Assembly (NCBI GenBank): GCA_049324315.1
Contig: JBMOKU010000053.1
Span: 158,179 to 222,178, forward strand
Source of the DNA: JBMOKU01 sp049324315
GTDB lineage: Bacteria; Bacillota; Clostridia; Peptostreptococcales; Thermotaleaceae
DNA length: 64,000 bases
Reading direction: 5' to 3'
Part shown: one piece after another, positions 52,801-60,374 of the stretch
Position numbering within the stretch: position 1 is the first letter of the stretch
How the letters are laid out: every line of letters begins with the position of its first letter
Position numbers and translations under genes: made by a program
Notes under the pieces: model-generated
Told to the model about the DNA's origin: nothing
The model's database searches: none
What the model saw: only the letters and a program-made list of their open reading frames with translations

Positions 52801-53967
52801 ATGAATAAAAGCGAATTACTCGAACTTTTAAACAATGGAGAGAATTCCTTCTTGGAATTTAAGGAAGAACAGGTTAGACCTAATGACCTTGCGGCGGAAA
52901 TTGTAGCTTTTGCTAATGCAGAAGGTGGGGTTATCTTGCTGGGCGTAGGTGATAAAGGTGAGATCAAAGGGGTTACAGATCCGAACATTGAAGAAAGAAT
53001 CATGAATATATGTAGAAATAATTGTATACCTAATATTATACCTCTTTATGAAAAATTCGTATTTAATGAGGGAATTGTTGTAGCAATTACCATTCCTAAG
53101 GGATTGAGTAAACCATATTATACGGTGGATAATAAGTATTATATAAGGGTAGGATCTACAAAAAGAATAGCATCAAAGGAGGAACTATTAAGACTTTTCG
53201 AAGCAAGCGGCAGTTTTCACTACGATATTTCTCCTGTATATAATACGTCTATGAAGGATTTACATCTAGATTCGATAAGAGACTATTTCTTTAAGTATAA
53301 TATGTTTGATCTGTATGAAGAGGATCAGGCCAGTATTCAGAGGATACTGCTAAATGCAGATATTTTGAAAGAAACTGATCAGGGCATTTTCTGTACGGTA
53401 GGAGGGCTTTTAATTTTTGGAAAGTCACCAGCAGAAAGAATGCCACAGGTTGGGATTAGTTTTGCACATTTTGATGGCAACGATATAACGGAAGCACTGA
53501 TTGATAAAAAGCATATAGTAGGGCGTCTACCAGATGTTGCGGAACAGACATTTGTCGCATTAAAAAATAATATGAAGACTTATTCGATAGTACAAGGGCT
53601 AAAACGCCAGGAAAGTCAAGAATACCCTGATATCGTATTGAGAGAAGCAGTTGTTAATGCACTGGTCCATCGGAATTACAGTATTACAGGATCAAGGATT
53701 AGAATCCTGATGTTTGAAGACCGTATTGAGTTTCATAGCCCGGGAAGACTTCCCAATACCGTTACAATTGAGAAAATGAAAATAGGCGTATCTTATGCAA
53801 GAAATCCATTTTTAGTAAAATATATGGAGAATTTACGATATATCGACCAATTAGGTCGAGGAATCCCAATGATCATAAAGACGATGAAAGATTTGAGAGC
53901 AAAGGAACCGATACTCAAAGAACTGGGGGAGGAGTTTATACTTATCATATATCGTACCGGGCACTGA
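52801..53967 (+). CDS. AlbA_2-domain ATP-binding regulator-like protein
   Basis: 388 residues: an N-terminal Schlafen/AlbA_2 domain (about 10-125: GENSFLEFKEEQVRPNDLAA, IVAFANAEGGVILLGVGDKG, YYIRVGSTKRIASKEEL) and a C-terminal region with the HATPase_c_4-like motif REAVVNALVHRNYSITGSRI and YARNPFLVKYMENLRYIDQL. The domain pair is common in putative transcriptional regulators often sited in accessory regions. Target unknown. AAAAGGAG lies nine bases before the ATG. Confidence 0.85.
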   Translation: MNKSELLELLNNGENSFLEFKEEQVRPNDLAAEIVAFANAEGGVILLGVGDKGEIKGVTDPNIEERIMNICRNNCIPNIIPLYEKFVFNEGIVVAITIPKGLSKPYYTVDNKYYIRVGSTKRIASKEELLRLFEASGSFHYDISPVYNTSMKDLHLDSIRDYFFKYNMFDLYEEDQASIQRILLNADILKETDQGIFCTVGGLLIFGKSPAERMPQVGISFAHFDGNDITEALIDKKHIVGRLPDVAEQTFVALKNNMKTYSIVQGLKRQESQEYPDIVLREAVVNALVHRNYSITGSRIRILMFEDRIEFHSPGRLPNTVTIEKMKIGVSYARNPFLVKYMENLRYIDQLGRGIPMIIKTMKDLRAKEPILKELGEEFILIIYRTGH

Positions 53968-54014
53968 GATATTAATATAGTGAGCAATTTTCGAGCAACT
54001 TGTATCTTTAAATA

Positions 54015-54056
54015 TTTCAAAAAATCCTTTGGAACTGTCTCAAAGGATTTTTTGAT
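54015..54056. terminator. Bidirectional terminator after the AlbA_2 gene
   Basis: CAAAAAATCCTTT and AAAGGATTTTTTG pair around GGAACTGTCTC with A and T runs on the two sides. Confidence 0.88.
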
Positions 54057-54105
54057 ATTTTGAGGATAAATTTGGCTAAAATAGTGATATAATGGGGATT
54101 GTTAA

Positions 54106-54822
54106 ATGAATGATACGATTTATGGCAGAAGGGATGGAAGCATGGACTGGAAGTTTTGGAAAAATAGAAACAAGTCAGAAGAACATATGGTTATCGAAGA
54201 ATTAAGGGATCAGACTGTACAAATCCATGGGAAAAGCAGAGATATTGAAAAGCAGCTCTTTATCACGGATGAACGGATAGGGAGCTTAAGCCGTCAGTCC
54301 GAAGAAAACGAAGAACTCATCAACAAAGCCATGAGGCTGCAGTACAAAACAAGCCAGGATCTGCTGCATCACTTGAAAAATCTGGAGATCCAGATGGAGG
54401 TGGTTAGGGAGTGGCAGAACCAGTATGACCGGGATTTGGCGGAAAAACAGATACTAAGGCTTCGATTGGAAAAAATGACGGACGCTTACATCCAGTGGAT
54501 TGATGAATTGGATATTGTATGTGAGAAAATATATGAAAATGGACAGGACAGCTGGCAGCAGCTTTTGAGAATGTGGCAGACAAACCTGCTCAATACCCTT
54601 GCCCAGATGGGAATCCAAGAGATTGCAATCTTAGGGCACAGCTTTGACCCCTCATGGGCAGAGGCTGTGGATACGGTTGTACCTAAAGCAGATCGGATCT
54701 ATGAGCCCTATGAGGTCGTGGAAGTGGTGAAAAGGGGCTATATTCGTGAAGACGGGCGTTTGGTTCGAAAGGCCCGTGTCGTGACCATAAGGGAGGTTGA
54801 AAAAAACAATGAACAAGAGTAG
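54106..54822 (+). CDS. GrpE-like protein with long coiled coil
   Basis: 238 residues. A long charged N-terminal helix region (about 20-140) leads into a C-terminal GrpE-type beta domain (about 155-230): GIQEIAILGHSFDPSWAEAV, VVEVVKRGYIREDGRLVRKA and RVVTIRE match the GrpE ending. It should be the nucleotide exchange factor for the Hsp70 encoded next, with which it overlaps or abuts. An internal ATG at 54142 (MDWKFWK) is an alternative start. Confidence 0.8.
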   Translation: MNDTIYGRRDGSMDWKFWKNRNKSEEHMVIEELRDQTVQIHGKSRDIEKQLFITDERIGSLSRQSEENEELINKAMRLQYKTSQDLLHHLKNLEIQMEVVREWQNQYDRDLAEKQILRLRLEKMTDAYIQWIDELDIVCEKIYENGQDSWQQLLRMWQTNLLNTLAQMGIQEIAILGHSFDPSWAEAVDTVVPKADRIYEPYEVVEVVKRGYIREDGRLVRKARVVTIREVEKNNEQE

Positions 54823-54838
54823 GAAAGAAGGCAATAGC

Positions 54839-56650
54839 ATGCAAAGACCTATTGTGGGGATCGATCTAGGAACGACCAATTCTGCAGTTGCTTGGATTCA
54901 TCGGGGCAAACCGGAAATTATTCCATCACCCTCGGGAGAGAAAATCATCCCCTCTGTTGTACTGGTGGATTTGAAAGGAAATATTGTTGTCGGCAAAGAT
55001 GCGAAGGATGCGCTGATTGCTATGCCTGATCGGACCATCGCGGCAGTCAAGCGGAAAATGGGTTTTTATGAAGAACTATCTATTGCCGATAAAAAACTGC
55101 TTCCCCATGAGGTCTCTGCGTTGATTCTCGGAGAATTGAAAAAATATGTTGATAATCAGTTTGGTGAAGGGGAGAAGGAAGCCGTTATTACGGTACCCGC
55201 ATACTTTACCGATGCCCAGCGTCGGGTTACAAAGGAAGCGGGAGAATTGGCAGGTTTTGTCGTAGAGCGAATTATCAACGAGCCTACGGCAGCCGCTTTA
55301 GCCTTCGGGCTTGATAACTTGAAAGAAGACAGACACATATTGGTATATGATCTGGGAGGCGGAACCTTTGATGTCTCTGTTGTTGAGATGATGAGTGGCA
55401 TACTGGAGGTAAAGGCTTCAGCGGGGAACAATTATCTAGGCGGAGAGGATTTTGATTGGCGGATTGTGGACTGGCTGTCAGAACAGATAATCAATGAGCA
55501 TGGAGTAGATCCAAGGGAGGATATCCGTGCTAAAGCCCTGCTGAAGGAAGAGGCGGAGAAAATCAAGATACGTCTCTCAACGGAGACATCGGTTTCTATT
55601 TCGATGCCCGTGGTGACGGTCAAGGATCATCAACCCATTGGCTTGTCTGTTGATTTTACCCGCCAACAATTCGTAGGATTGATTGAGGATCTGATGCAGG
55701 AAACCATGGCATGTGTTGCCTCCGTTCTAAAGGATGCAAAGCTTTCAGCCACAGATATTGATGATATTTTGCTGGTGGGCGGATCAACACGGATACCACG
55801 GATATACGAACTGATAAGGGATTATTTCGGAAAAGAGCCTCGCAATGATGTACATCCTGAAGAAGCGGTGGCGTTGGGAGCGGCGGTACAGGCCGGCCTC
55901 AAGTCCGGTCTGCTGTCCAAGAGCGGATTGATTGCTACAGATGTGGCGCCATTTTCCATGGGGATTGCCGTACTGAAGGAATGGAAAATGATGGGTGTCC
56001 GTCCGGGAGGATTTGCCGTCATTATTCCCCGGAATACGACCATTCCTGTAACCCGGACGGAAAAGTTCACCACGTCCTATGACGGACAGACTGCAGTCTC
56101 CATTGAAATCTATCAAGGCGAAAACGAATGGGTGAAACATAATTATCGACTAGGCGAGTTCTTGCTGGAAGGAATACCGGTGAACAAGGCTGGAGCAGAA
56201 ATCATCGAAGTAACCTTCCGCTATAATCTGAATGGGATTTTGGACGTGGCAGCACAATGCGTATCTACCGGAAAAGAAATGACGGTGACGGTACAGGATG
56301 AACTTAACCGCAATTCCAAAGAGGCTTTCGAAGAAAGCGTGTCAAAGATCAGAGAGCTACTAACAGAAAAAGAAGAGGAAGAAGACCTTTGGGATGAAGA
56401 GGACTGGGATGAAATCATGGAGGATCTGGACGATGAATGGGAAAAACAGTCTTGGGATGAGCTTTTGGAAGAAGCGGAGCAGCTAATCGGTCGTATAGAG
56501 GATATGAAAGGGTCATCGGAAAATAAAGAACTTGGAAAGATCGAAGGGTTGATACAGCAATACAAAGAAGCTTTGGAAATGAAGGATATGGACCTTTTGC
56601 AGCAGACGGTTGATGAAGCGGCAGACTTGTTGATAGACTTGGAATTGTAA
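54839..56650 (+). CDS. Accessory Hsp70 (DnaK-like chaperone)
   Basis: About 603 residues. The ATPase domain has PIVGIDLGTTNSAVAW, VPAYFTDAQRRVTKEAGELA, VYDLGGGTFDVSVVEM and LVGGSTRIPRIYEL; the peptide-binding domain follows (about 380-500). The C-terminal part is very acidic with DLWDEEDWDEI and DEWEKQSWDELL, unlike the lid tail of housekeeping DnaK. Starts at 54797 (TTG) and 54809 (ATG) are also open; GAAAGAAGG before the ATG at 54839 gives the normal N-terminus. Middle gene of a GrpE-Hsp70-J trio. Confidence 0.92.
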   Translation: MQRPIVGIDLGTTNSAVAWIHRGKPEIIPSPSGEKIIPSVVLVDLKGNIVVGKDAKDALIAMPDRTIAAVKRKMGFYEELSIADKKLLPHEVSALILGELKKYVDNQFGEGEKEAVITVPAYFTDAQRRVTKEAGELAGFVVERIINEPTAAALAFGLDNLKEDRHILVYDLGGGTFDVSVVEMMSGILEVKASAGNNYLGGEDFDWRIVDWLSEQIINEHGVDPREDIRAKALLKEEAEKIKIRLSTETSVSISMPVVTVKDHQPIGLSVDFTRQQFVGLIEDLMQETMACVASVLKDAKLSATDIDDILLVGGSTRIPRIYELIRDYFGKEPRNDVHPEEAVALGAAVQAGLKSGLLSKSGLIATDVAPFSMGIAVLKEWKMMGVRPGGFAVIIPRNTTIPVTRTEKFTTSYDGQTAVSIEIYQGENEWVKHNYRLGEFLLEGIPVNKAGAEIIEVTFRYNLNGILDVAAQCVSTGKEMTVTVQDELNRNSKEAFEESVSKIRELLTEKEEEEDLWDEEDWDEIMEDLDDEWEKQSWDELLEEAEQLIGRIEDMKGSSENKELGKIEGLIQQYKEALEMKDMDLLQQTVDEAADLLIDLEL

Positions 56651-56663
56651 GGAGGGCAGACCC

Positions 56664-57917
56664 ATGGAAGGATGGCCTTTTAGAAGAAGAAAAAGGGAAA
56701 AGCAAAAAATAGAAAATTATTATAAGATACTAGGGACCCGTTCCAATGCCGGACCTGATAAAATTAAGGAAAAATATATTGAAAAAGTAAGGGAATTTCC
56801 ACCTGAAACCCATTCCGAAGAGTTCCAGGCTGTTCGCAGAGCTTATGAGACTTTGCGTGACCCTGTAAAGCGCAGGGAATATGATATGATGTACAAATAC
56901 GGGGGTAAGCTGGAGAAGCTTTTCGAAGACATTATGGAGTCCATGTTCACAGGGAATCATCAGAAAGCCAAAAAACTTTTGCTGCAGGTAAACACTATGG
57001 ACCAAAACATTCTGCAGGTGTACTTGCTGTTAGGACAGATAGCTGTCTTTGAAGATAAGCTGGATGAATTTCATGAATACATGGAGACTGCAATGAATCT
57101 TGCAGATCAGGAAGAAACAAAGGAGCATGTTGTTATCGTAAGAATTAATATGCTGTTGGAAAACAGCTATGAGCAAAAGGCTTATGAAGATTTGCAGCAG
57201 TACGGTGAATACATAAAAGATCCAATAAGCTGTAGGAACATGCGTATGACTGTCCTCCGAGAACTGAAAAGGTATCATGAGCTATGGATGGAGATACAGG
57301 AGAGGCTCCCTTCTGCTGAAATTCAGAATGCGGAAGATATCCCTATTTTTATTGAATGGCTGGATACAGCCTTAGAATTAGGAAAGTGGAGTGAGATTTC
57401 CAGGATACAGACGCGCATTCGCAAATTCATCAAGGCTCTGGATGATGAGGATGACAGAGACATGCTACTGAATAATTATACATGGTATTTGGATGCCTAT
57501 ATGGAGGCAGCCCGCTACAGAGAAGCGGAGATTTATATAGACTTGATATGTTATCTGAATCCCGGTGATGAGATATACAAAGAAAAAAAGAAAGAGCTGC
57601 GGCACCTGGCGATGCTGGAAAAAGAACTGGATAGAATGGCAAAGGATATGGAAATGTTTCCATTGATTCATATCCGCAGCATGGACCAATTTCTTTGCAC
57701 CTATGCCTCACAAGGAGCATATGATGAATTCTACTCCTCGCTACCCCATGATATGATAGAGTCTATGGAAGAGGAGGATGAAGATATTGCCTTTGGTATT
57801 GTCCGACTCAAAAAGAAATACCCCGGTATCTATAAAGAATTTAAAGACGAGTGGGAAGAAATATTCAAAAAATCCACAGCAGGGCTGAATAGAGAGGCCA
57901 GAAGAAGATTAAGATAA
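56664..57917 (+). CDS. J-like-domain protein lacking HPD, with TPR-like helices
   Basis: 417 residues. Residues about 17-85 match a J domain (ENYYKILGTRSNAGPDKIKE, FQAVRRAYETLRDPVKRREY), but the tripeptide HPD between helices II and III is FPP (F45-P47, VREFPPETHSEEF). HPD is required for J proteins to stimulate Hsp70 ATPase, so this one is either a non-stimulating adaptor or works differently. The rest is helical, TPR-like. It lies 13 bases after the Hsp70 gene with a GGAGGGCAG site. Confidence 0.85.
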   Translation: MEGWPFRRRKREKQKIENYYKILGTRSNAGPDKIKEKYIEKVREFPPETHSEEFQAVRRAYETLRDPVKRREYDMMYKYGGKLEKLFEDIMESMFTGNHQKAKKLLLQVNTMDQNILQVYLLLGQIAVFEDKLDEFHEYMETAMNLADQEETKEHVVIVRINMLLENSYEQKAYEDLQQYGEYIKDPISCRNMRMTVLRELKRYHELWMEIQERLPSAEIQNAEDIPIFIEWLDTALELGKWSEISRIQTRIRKFIKALDDEDDRDMLLNNYTWYLDAYMEAARYREAEIYIDLICYLNPGDEIYKEKKKELRHLAMLEKELDRMAKDMEMFPLIHIRSMDQFLCTYASQGAYDEFYSSLPHDMIESMEEEDEDIAFGIVRLKKKYPGIYKEFKDEWEEIFKKSTAGLNREARRRLR

Positions 57918-57956
57918 TTGTTTTATGAATAAAGGGGGAAATAAAGGTTGTCACAA

Positions 57957-58877
57957 ATGCAGAATCAGATTTTCATTTTATTCTTACTTTTAATTTCCGG
58001 ATATACTGCAAAAAAATTTCGCGTCATATCCAACGAGATGAACCGGGATTTAAGCAGCTTTATACTAAATGTGGCACTGCCGGGAATGATCATTACATCG
58101 ATGAATTTCTCCTTCTCTATGGAGCTGCTTATTAAAAGCGGTAAGCTTCTGGTCATCTCTTGGGTAGTTTATGGGGTATCCATAGGGATATCATATGTTG
58201 TACCTAGATTACTATCTGTTGATGGAACGAGAAGAGACATTTTTCAGTTTCTAACGGTGTTTTCCAATGTAGGGTTTATGGGTTATCCTGTTGTCAACGC
58301 GGTATTTGGTGAAAAGGGCGTGTTTTATGCAGCACTTTATAACCTGCCTTTTAATATTCTCTTGTTTTCTTTTGGAATTATGATATTAAGCAGACCATCT
58401 AGATATGATGGTAACGAAAACAGCGTGGCTTTTAATTGGAAGGAGCTTCTGAATCCTGGTATTATAGCCGTCATGATTGGCTTTATCCTTTTTCTTACTT
58501 CCAGTTCCCTGCCGGGTCCTATTTATACCACATTAAAGATGTTGGGCGATACGACCACGCCTTTATCCATGGTTTTTGTGGGTTCTATTTTAGCTGATGT
58601 ATCGTTTAAAACCATATTCACGGATATTAAGGTGTTTTTAGCCAGTGGTGTAAGATTGCTTGTTATGCCTATATTGACATTGATCGGTTTAAAACTGCTT
58701 TTTACCGATCCGATGATCATTGGTATTCCGGTAATCATTACGGCTATGCCCGTAGCTGCCAATGCCGCCATATTATCTACGAAGTATGGAAATGATTATC
58801 AACTGGCTTCCCAAGTAATCTTTATCTCCACCATGCTTTCCATGGCTACCATTCCTTTTATTGTGACGCTGTTATAG
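57957..58877 (+). CDS. AEC-family (auxin efflux carrier-type) transporter
   Basis: About 306 residues with ten membrane helices in two inverted halves. SSFILNVALPGMIITSM and FSNVGFMGYPVVNAVFGEKG in the first half and ITAMPVAANAAILSTKYGND in the second are family signatures. Bacterial members export or import malate and related organic acids; substrate not known here. TTG at 57948 and ATG at 57957 are both possible starts. Confidence 0.88.
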   Translation: MQNQIFILFLLLISGYTAKKFRVISNEMNRDLSSFILNVALPGMIITSMNFSFSMELLIKSGKLLVISWVVYGVSIGISYVVPRLLSVDGTRRDIFQFLTVFSNVGFMGYPVVNAVFGEKGVFYAALYNLPFNILLFSFGIMILSRPSRYDGNENSVAFNWKELLNPGIIAVMIGFILFLTSSSLPGPIYTTLKMLGDTTTPLSMVFVGSILADVSFKTIFTDIKVFLASGVRLLVMPILTLIGLKLLFTDPMIIGIPVIITAMPVAANAAILSTKYGNDYQLASQVIFISTMLSMATIPFIVTLL

Positions 58878-58944
58878 TGGTTGTTAGTTACTAGTTAATG
58901 GTTGCTGGTTTAAGCCTCTAACATCTAACGTCTAACATCCAATT
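58878..58944. repeat. Degenerate GTTAG/CTAAC array without an ORF
   Basis: GGTTGTTAGTTACTAGTTAA and GGTTGC, then CTCTAACATCTAACGTCTAA. The first block resembles the arm of S23 cassette 2 (TACTAGTTACTGGTT) and the second resembles the array before spoIID. It fills the gap between two convergent genes. Confidence 0.6.
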
Positions 58945-58947
58945 CCT

Positions 58948-59487
58948 TCACGACAAATATGTTGCCAATAAAAATGCATCGACGATGACGTCTACCATTT
59001 TCATGACTAAGCTTAGTCTTATGTTATGGATGGCAAAAGCGTCATCGTTTTTTAATTTATCCACAATGCCTACGATGGAGATATGTCCTACACCCGGAAG
59101 CTTCTTTCCCACACCTTTTCCGGGATAAATAGCCCCCTGCCTGCCGTGGATATATCCAATGAGGCTTTCATCGCCAAGACAGGCATCGATGGCGATGATA
59201 TGACTATTGGGGTGTTTTGATAAGATCTTTTCCACAGATTCTTTCAGATTTAATGCATGGATCGGATCATCAAGGGTACCGTAAAGAGGAAAACGGAAAC
59301 GATTTTTCTGAAGCTGACTGCCGATAAAAGGACCTAAGGCATCGCCAATGCAGCGGTCTGTACCAATACAGATGATAACCGTATTTTCTTTTAAGTTTCC
59401 CTTAATAAACTGGGCAAGTAAAATCTCTGCGTGGCTGTCTTCAAAATGAACTTTCACTTCGGAATTAAGTTTTGGATTTAGCTCCAT
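58948..59487 (-). CDS. yyaC: Spore protease-like YyaC family protein
   Basis: A 179-residue protein of the YyaC/DUF1256 family, related to the Gpr spore protease. ICIGTDRCIGDALGPFIGSQ, YGTLDDPIHALNL and IAIDACLGDESLIGYIHGRQ are characteristic. Expected in sporulating cells; the exact substrate is unsettled. ATG at 59487 behind GGAGGGGGGTG on the minus strand. Convergent with the AEC transporter. Confidence 0.92.
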   Translation of the reverse strand: MELNPKLNSEVKVHFEDSHAEILLAQFIKGNLKENTVIICIGTDRCIGDALGPFIGSQLQKNRFRFPLYGTLDDPIHALNLKESVEKILSKHPNSHIIAIDACLGDESLIGYIHGRQGAIYPGKGVGKKLPGVGHISIVGIVDKLKNDDAFAIHNIRLSLVMKMVDVIVDAFLLATYLS

Positions 59488-59620
59488 CGTAAAGAAACAC
59501 CCCCCTCCCTATGATGTATATGGGTGAAACAGGAAAATATGATTGGGATGGGAGAAAAGGGTGCATAATATTTACGGATTGTTTTAATACTAATATTGAA
59601 GGTTGAGTACTCCATGATTT

Positions 59621-59689
59621 AAGACATGGGGAAAGTCCCTCAGTCACGCCAAAAACGGGCGTGACAGTAGGTACAGTCCCCAAGTCTTA
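59621..59689. repeat. Repeat A, copy 9 (reverse orientation)
   Basis: AAGACATGGGGAAAGTCCCT to GTACAGTCCCCAAGTCTT; inner hairpin CACGCC-AAAA-ACGGGCGTG. Confidence 0.9.
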
Positions 59690-59719
59690 AACCGTGCACT
59701 TTAAGGAGCGATGGTAACG

Positions 59720-60208
59720 ATGGAAGAATCACACAAGTCTAGATATAGTTTCTTAATAGTGATTACAGTAATTACCGTTCTTAGTATGATCAGTATGCTG
59801 CCCAGTCAGAAGACGATGCTGCCGGAAATAGCCTTTCGTTATGTTCCCTATGGTGAAATTGGTGAAACGGCAATAGCTGATCCAAGAGATGCGTATGACT
59901 TCGATGAGTTCGCAGCCATACAAGAAGAATCCGTACCTGTCATTATAGACGATATAGTCCTGAGCCAATTTATGAAGACCTATATAGAAGATTTGAAAGG
60001 ATTGAACATGACTTGGAGTATTCCGACGGAGGATCGAGAAATGGTAAGAAGTATGCTGGAAGGCATGGGCCAGTATAATGCGGTGAAGCTGAAAAGATTG
60101 CTGGATGGTGAGAGAAATGATAAGAAAATGGAACGGATTATAAGACTCTTGAAGGAAAATCTTTTTGAGGAAGATATGGATAGGTTAAATGATCTACTGA
60201 TAAAATAA
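59720..60208 (+). CDS. Hypothetical single-membrane-helix protein
   Basis: About 162 residues: a short cytoplasmic start, one membrane helix (about 9-27, FLIVITVITVLSMISML), then a charged external domain with a helical C-terminus (RLLDGERNDKKMERIIRLLK). AAGGAG suits the ATG at 59720 better than that at 59711. No family recognised. It has its own terminator and sits between two A repeats. Confidence 0.65.
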   Translation: MEESHKSRYSFLIVITVITVLSMISMLPSQKTMLPEIAFRYVPYGEIGETAIADPRDAYDFDEFAAIQEESVPVIIDDIVLSQFMKTYIEDLKGLNMTWSIPTEDREMVRSMLEGMGQYNAVKLKRLLDGERNDKKMERIIRLLKENLFEEDMDRLNDLLIK

Positions 60209-60240
60209 AAGTCGAGCAAATATATCTGCTCGACTTTTGG
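60207..60240 (+). terminator. Intrinsic terminator
   Basis: AAAAGTCGAGCA and TGCTCGACTTTT form a twelve-base stem around AATATATC. Confidence 0.9.
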
Positions 60241-60251
60241 TTTATATGTGC

Positions 60252-60320
60252 AGGACATGGGGACAGTCCCTCAGTCCCGCCAAAAGCAGGCGTGACAGCA
60301 GGTACAGTCCCCAAGTCCTT
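60252..60320. repeat. Repeat A, copy 10 (reverse orientation)
   Basis: AGGACATGGGGACAGTCCCT to GTACAGTCCCCAAGTCC; inner hairpin CCCGCC-AAAA-GCAGGCG. CTAACTTCTAACTGCTAACG-type sequence follows up to the next gene end. Confidence 0.92.
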
Positions 60321-60374
60321 TTGTTTTGCTTGAAAGCATGATCCGAATACGTCTAACTTCTAACTGCTAACGTA

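Noticed and set aside
7712..60320. CRISPR array
   Set aside because: Repeat A copies are dispersed, palindromic and not regularly spaced; no cas gene is present.
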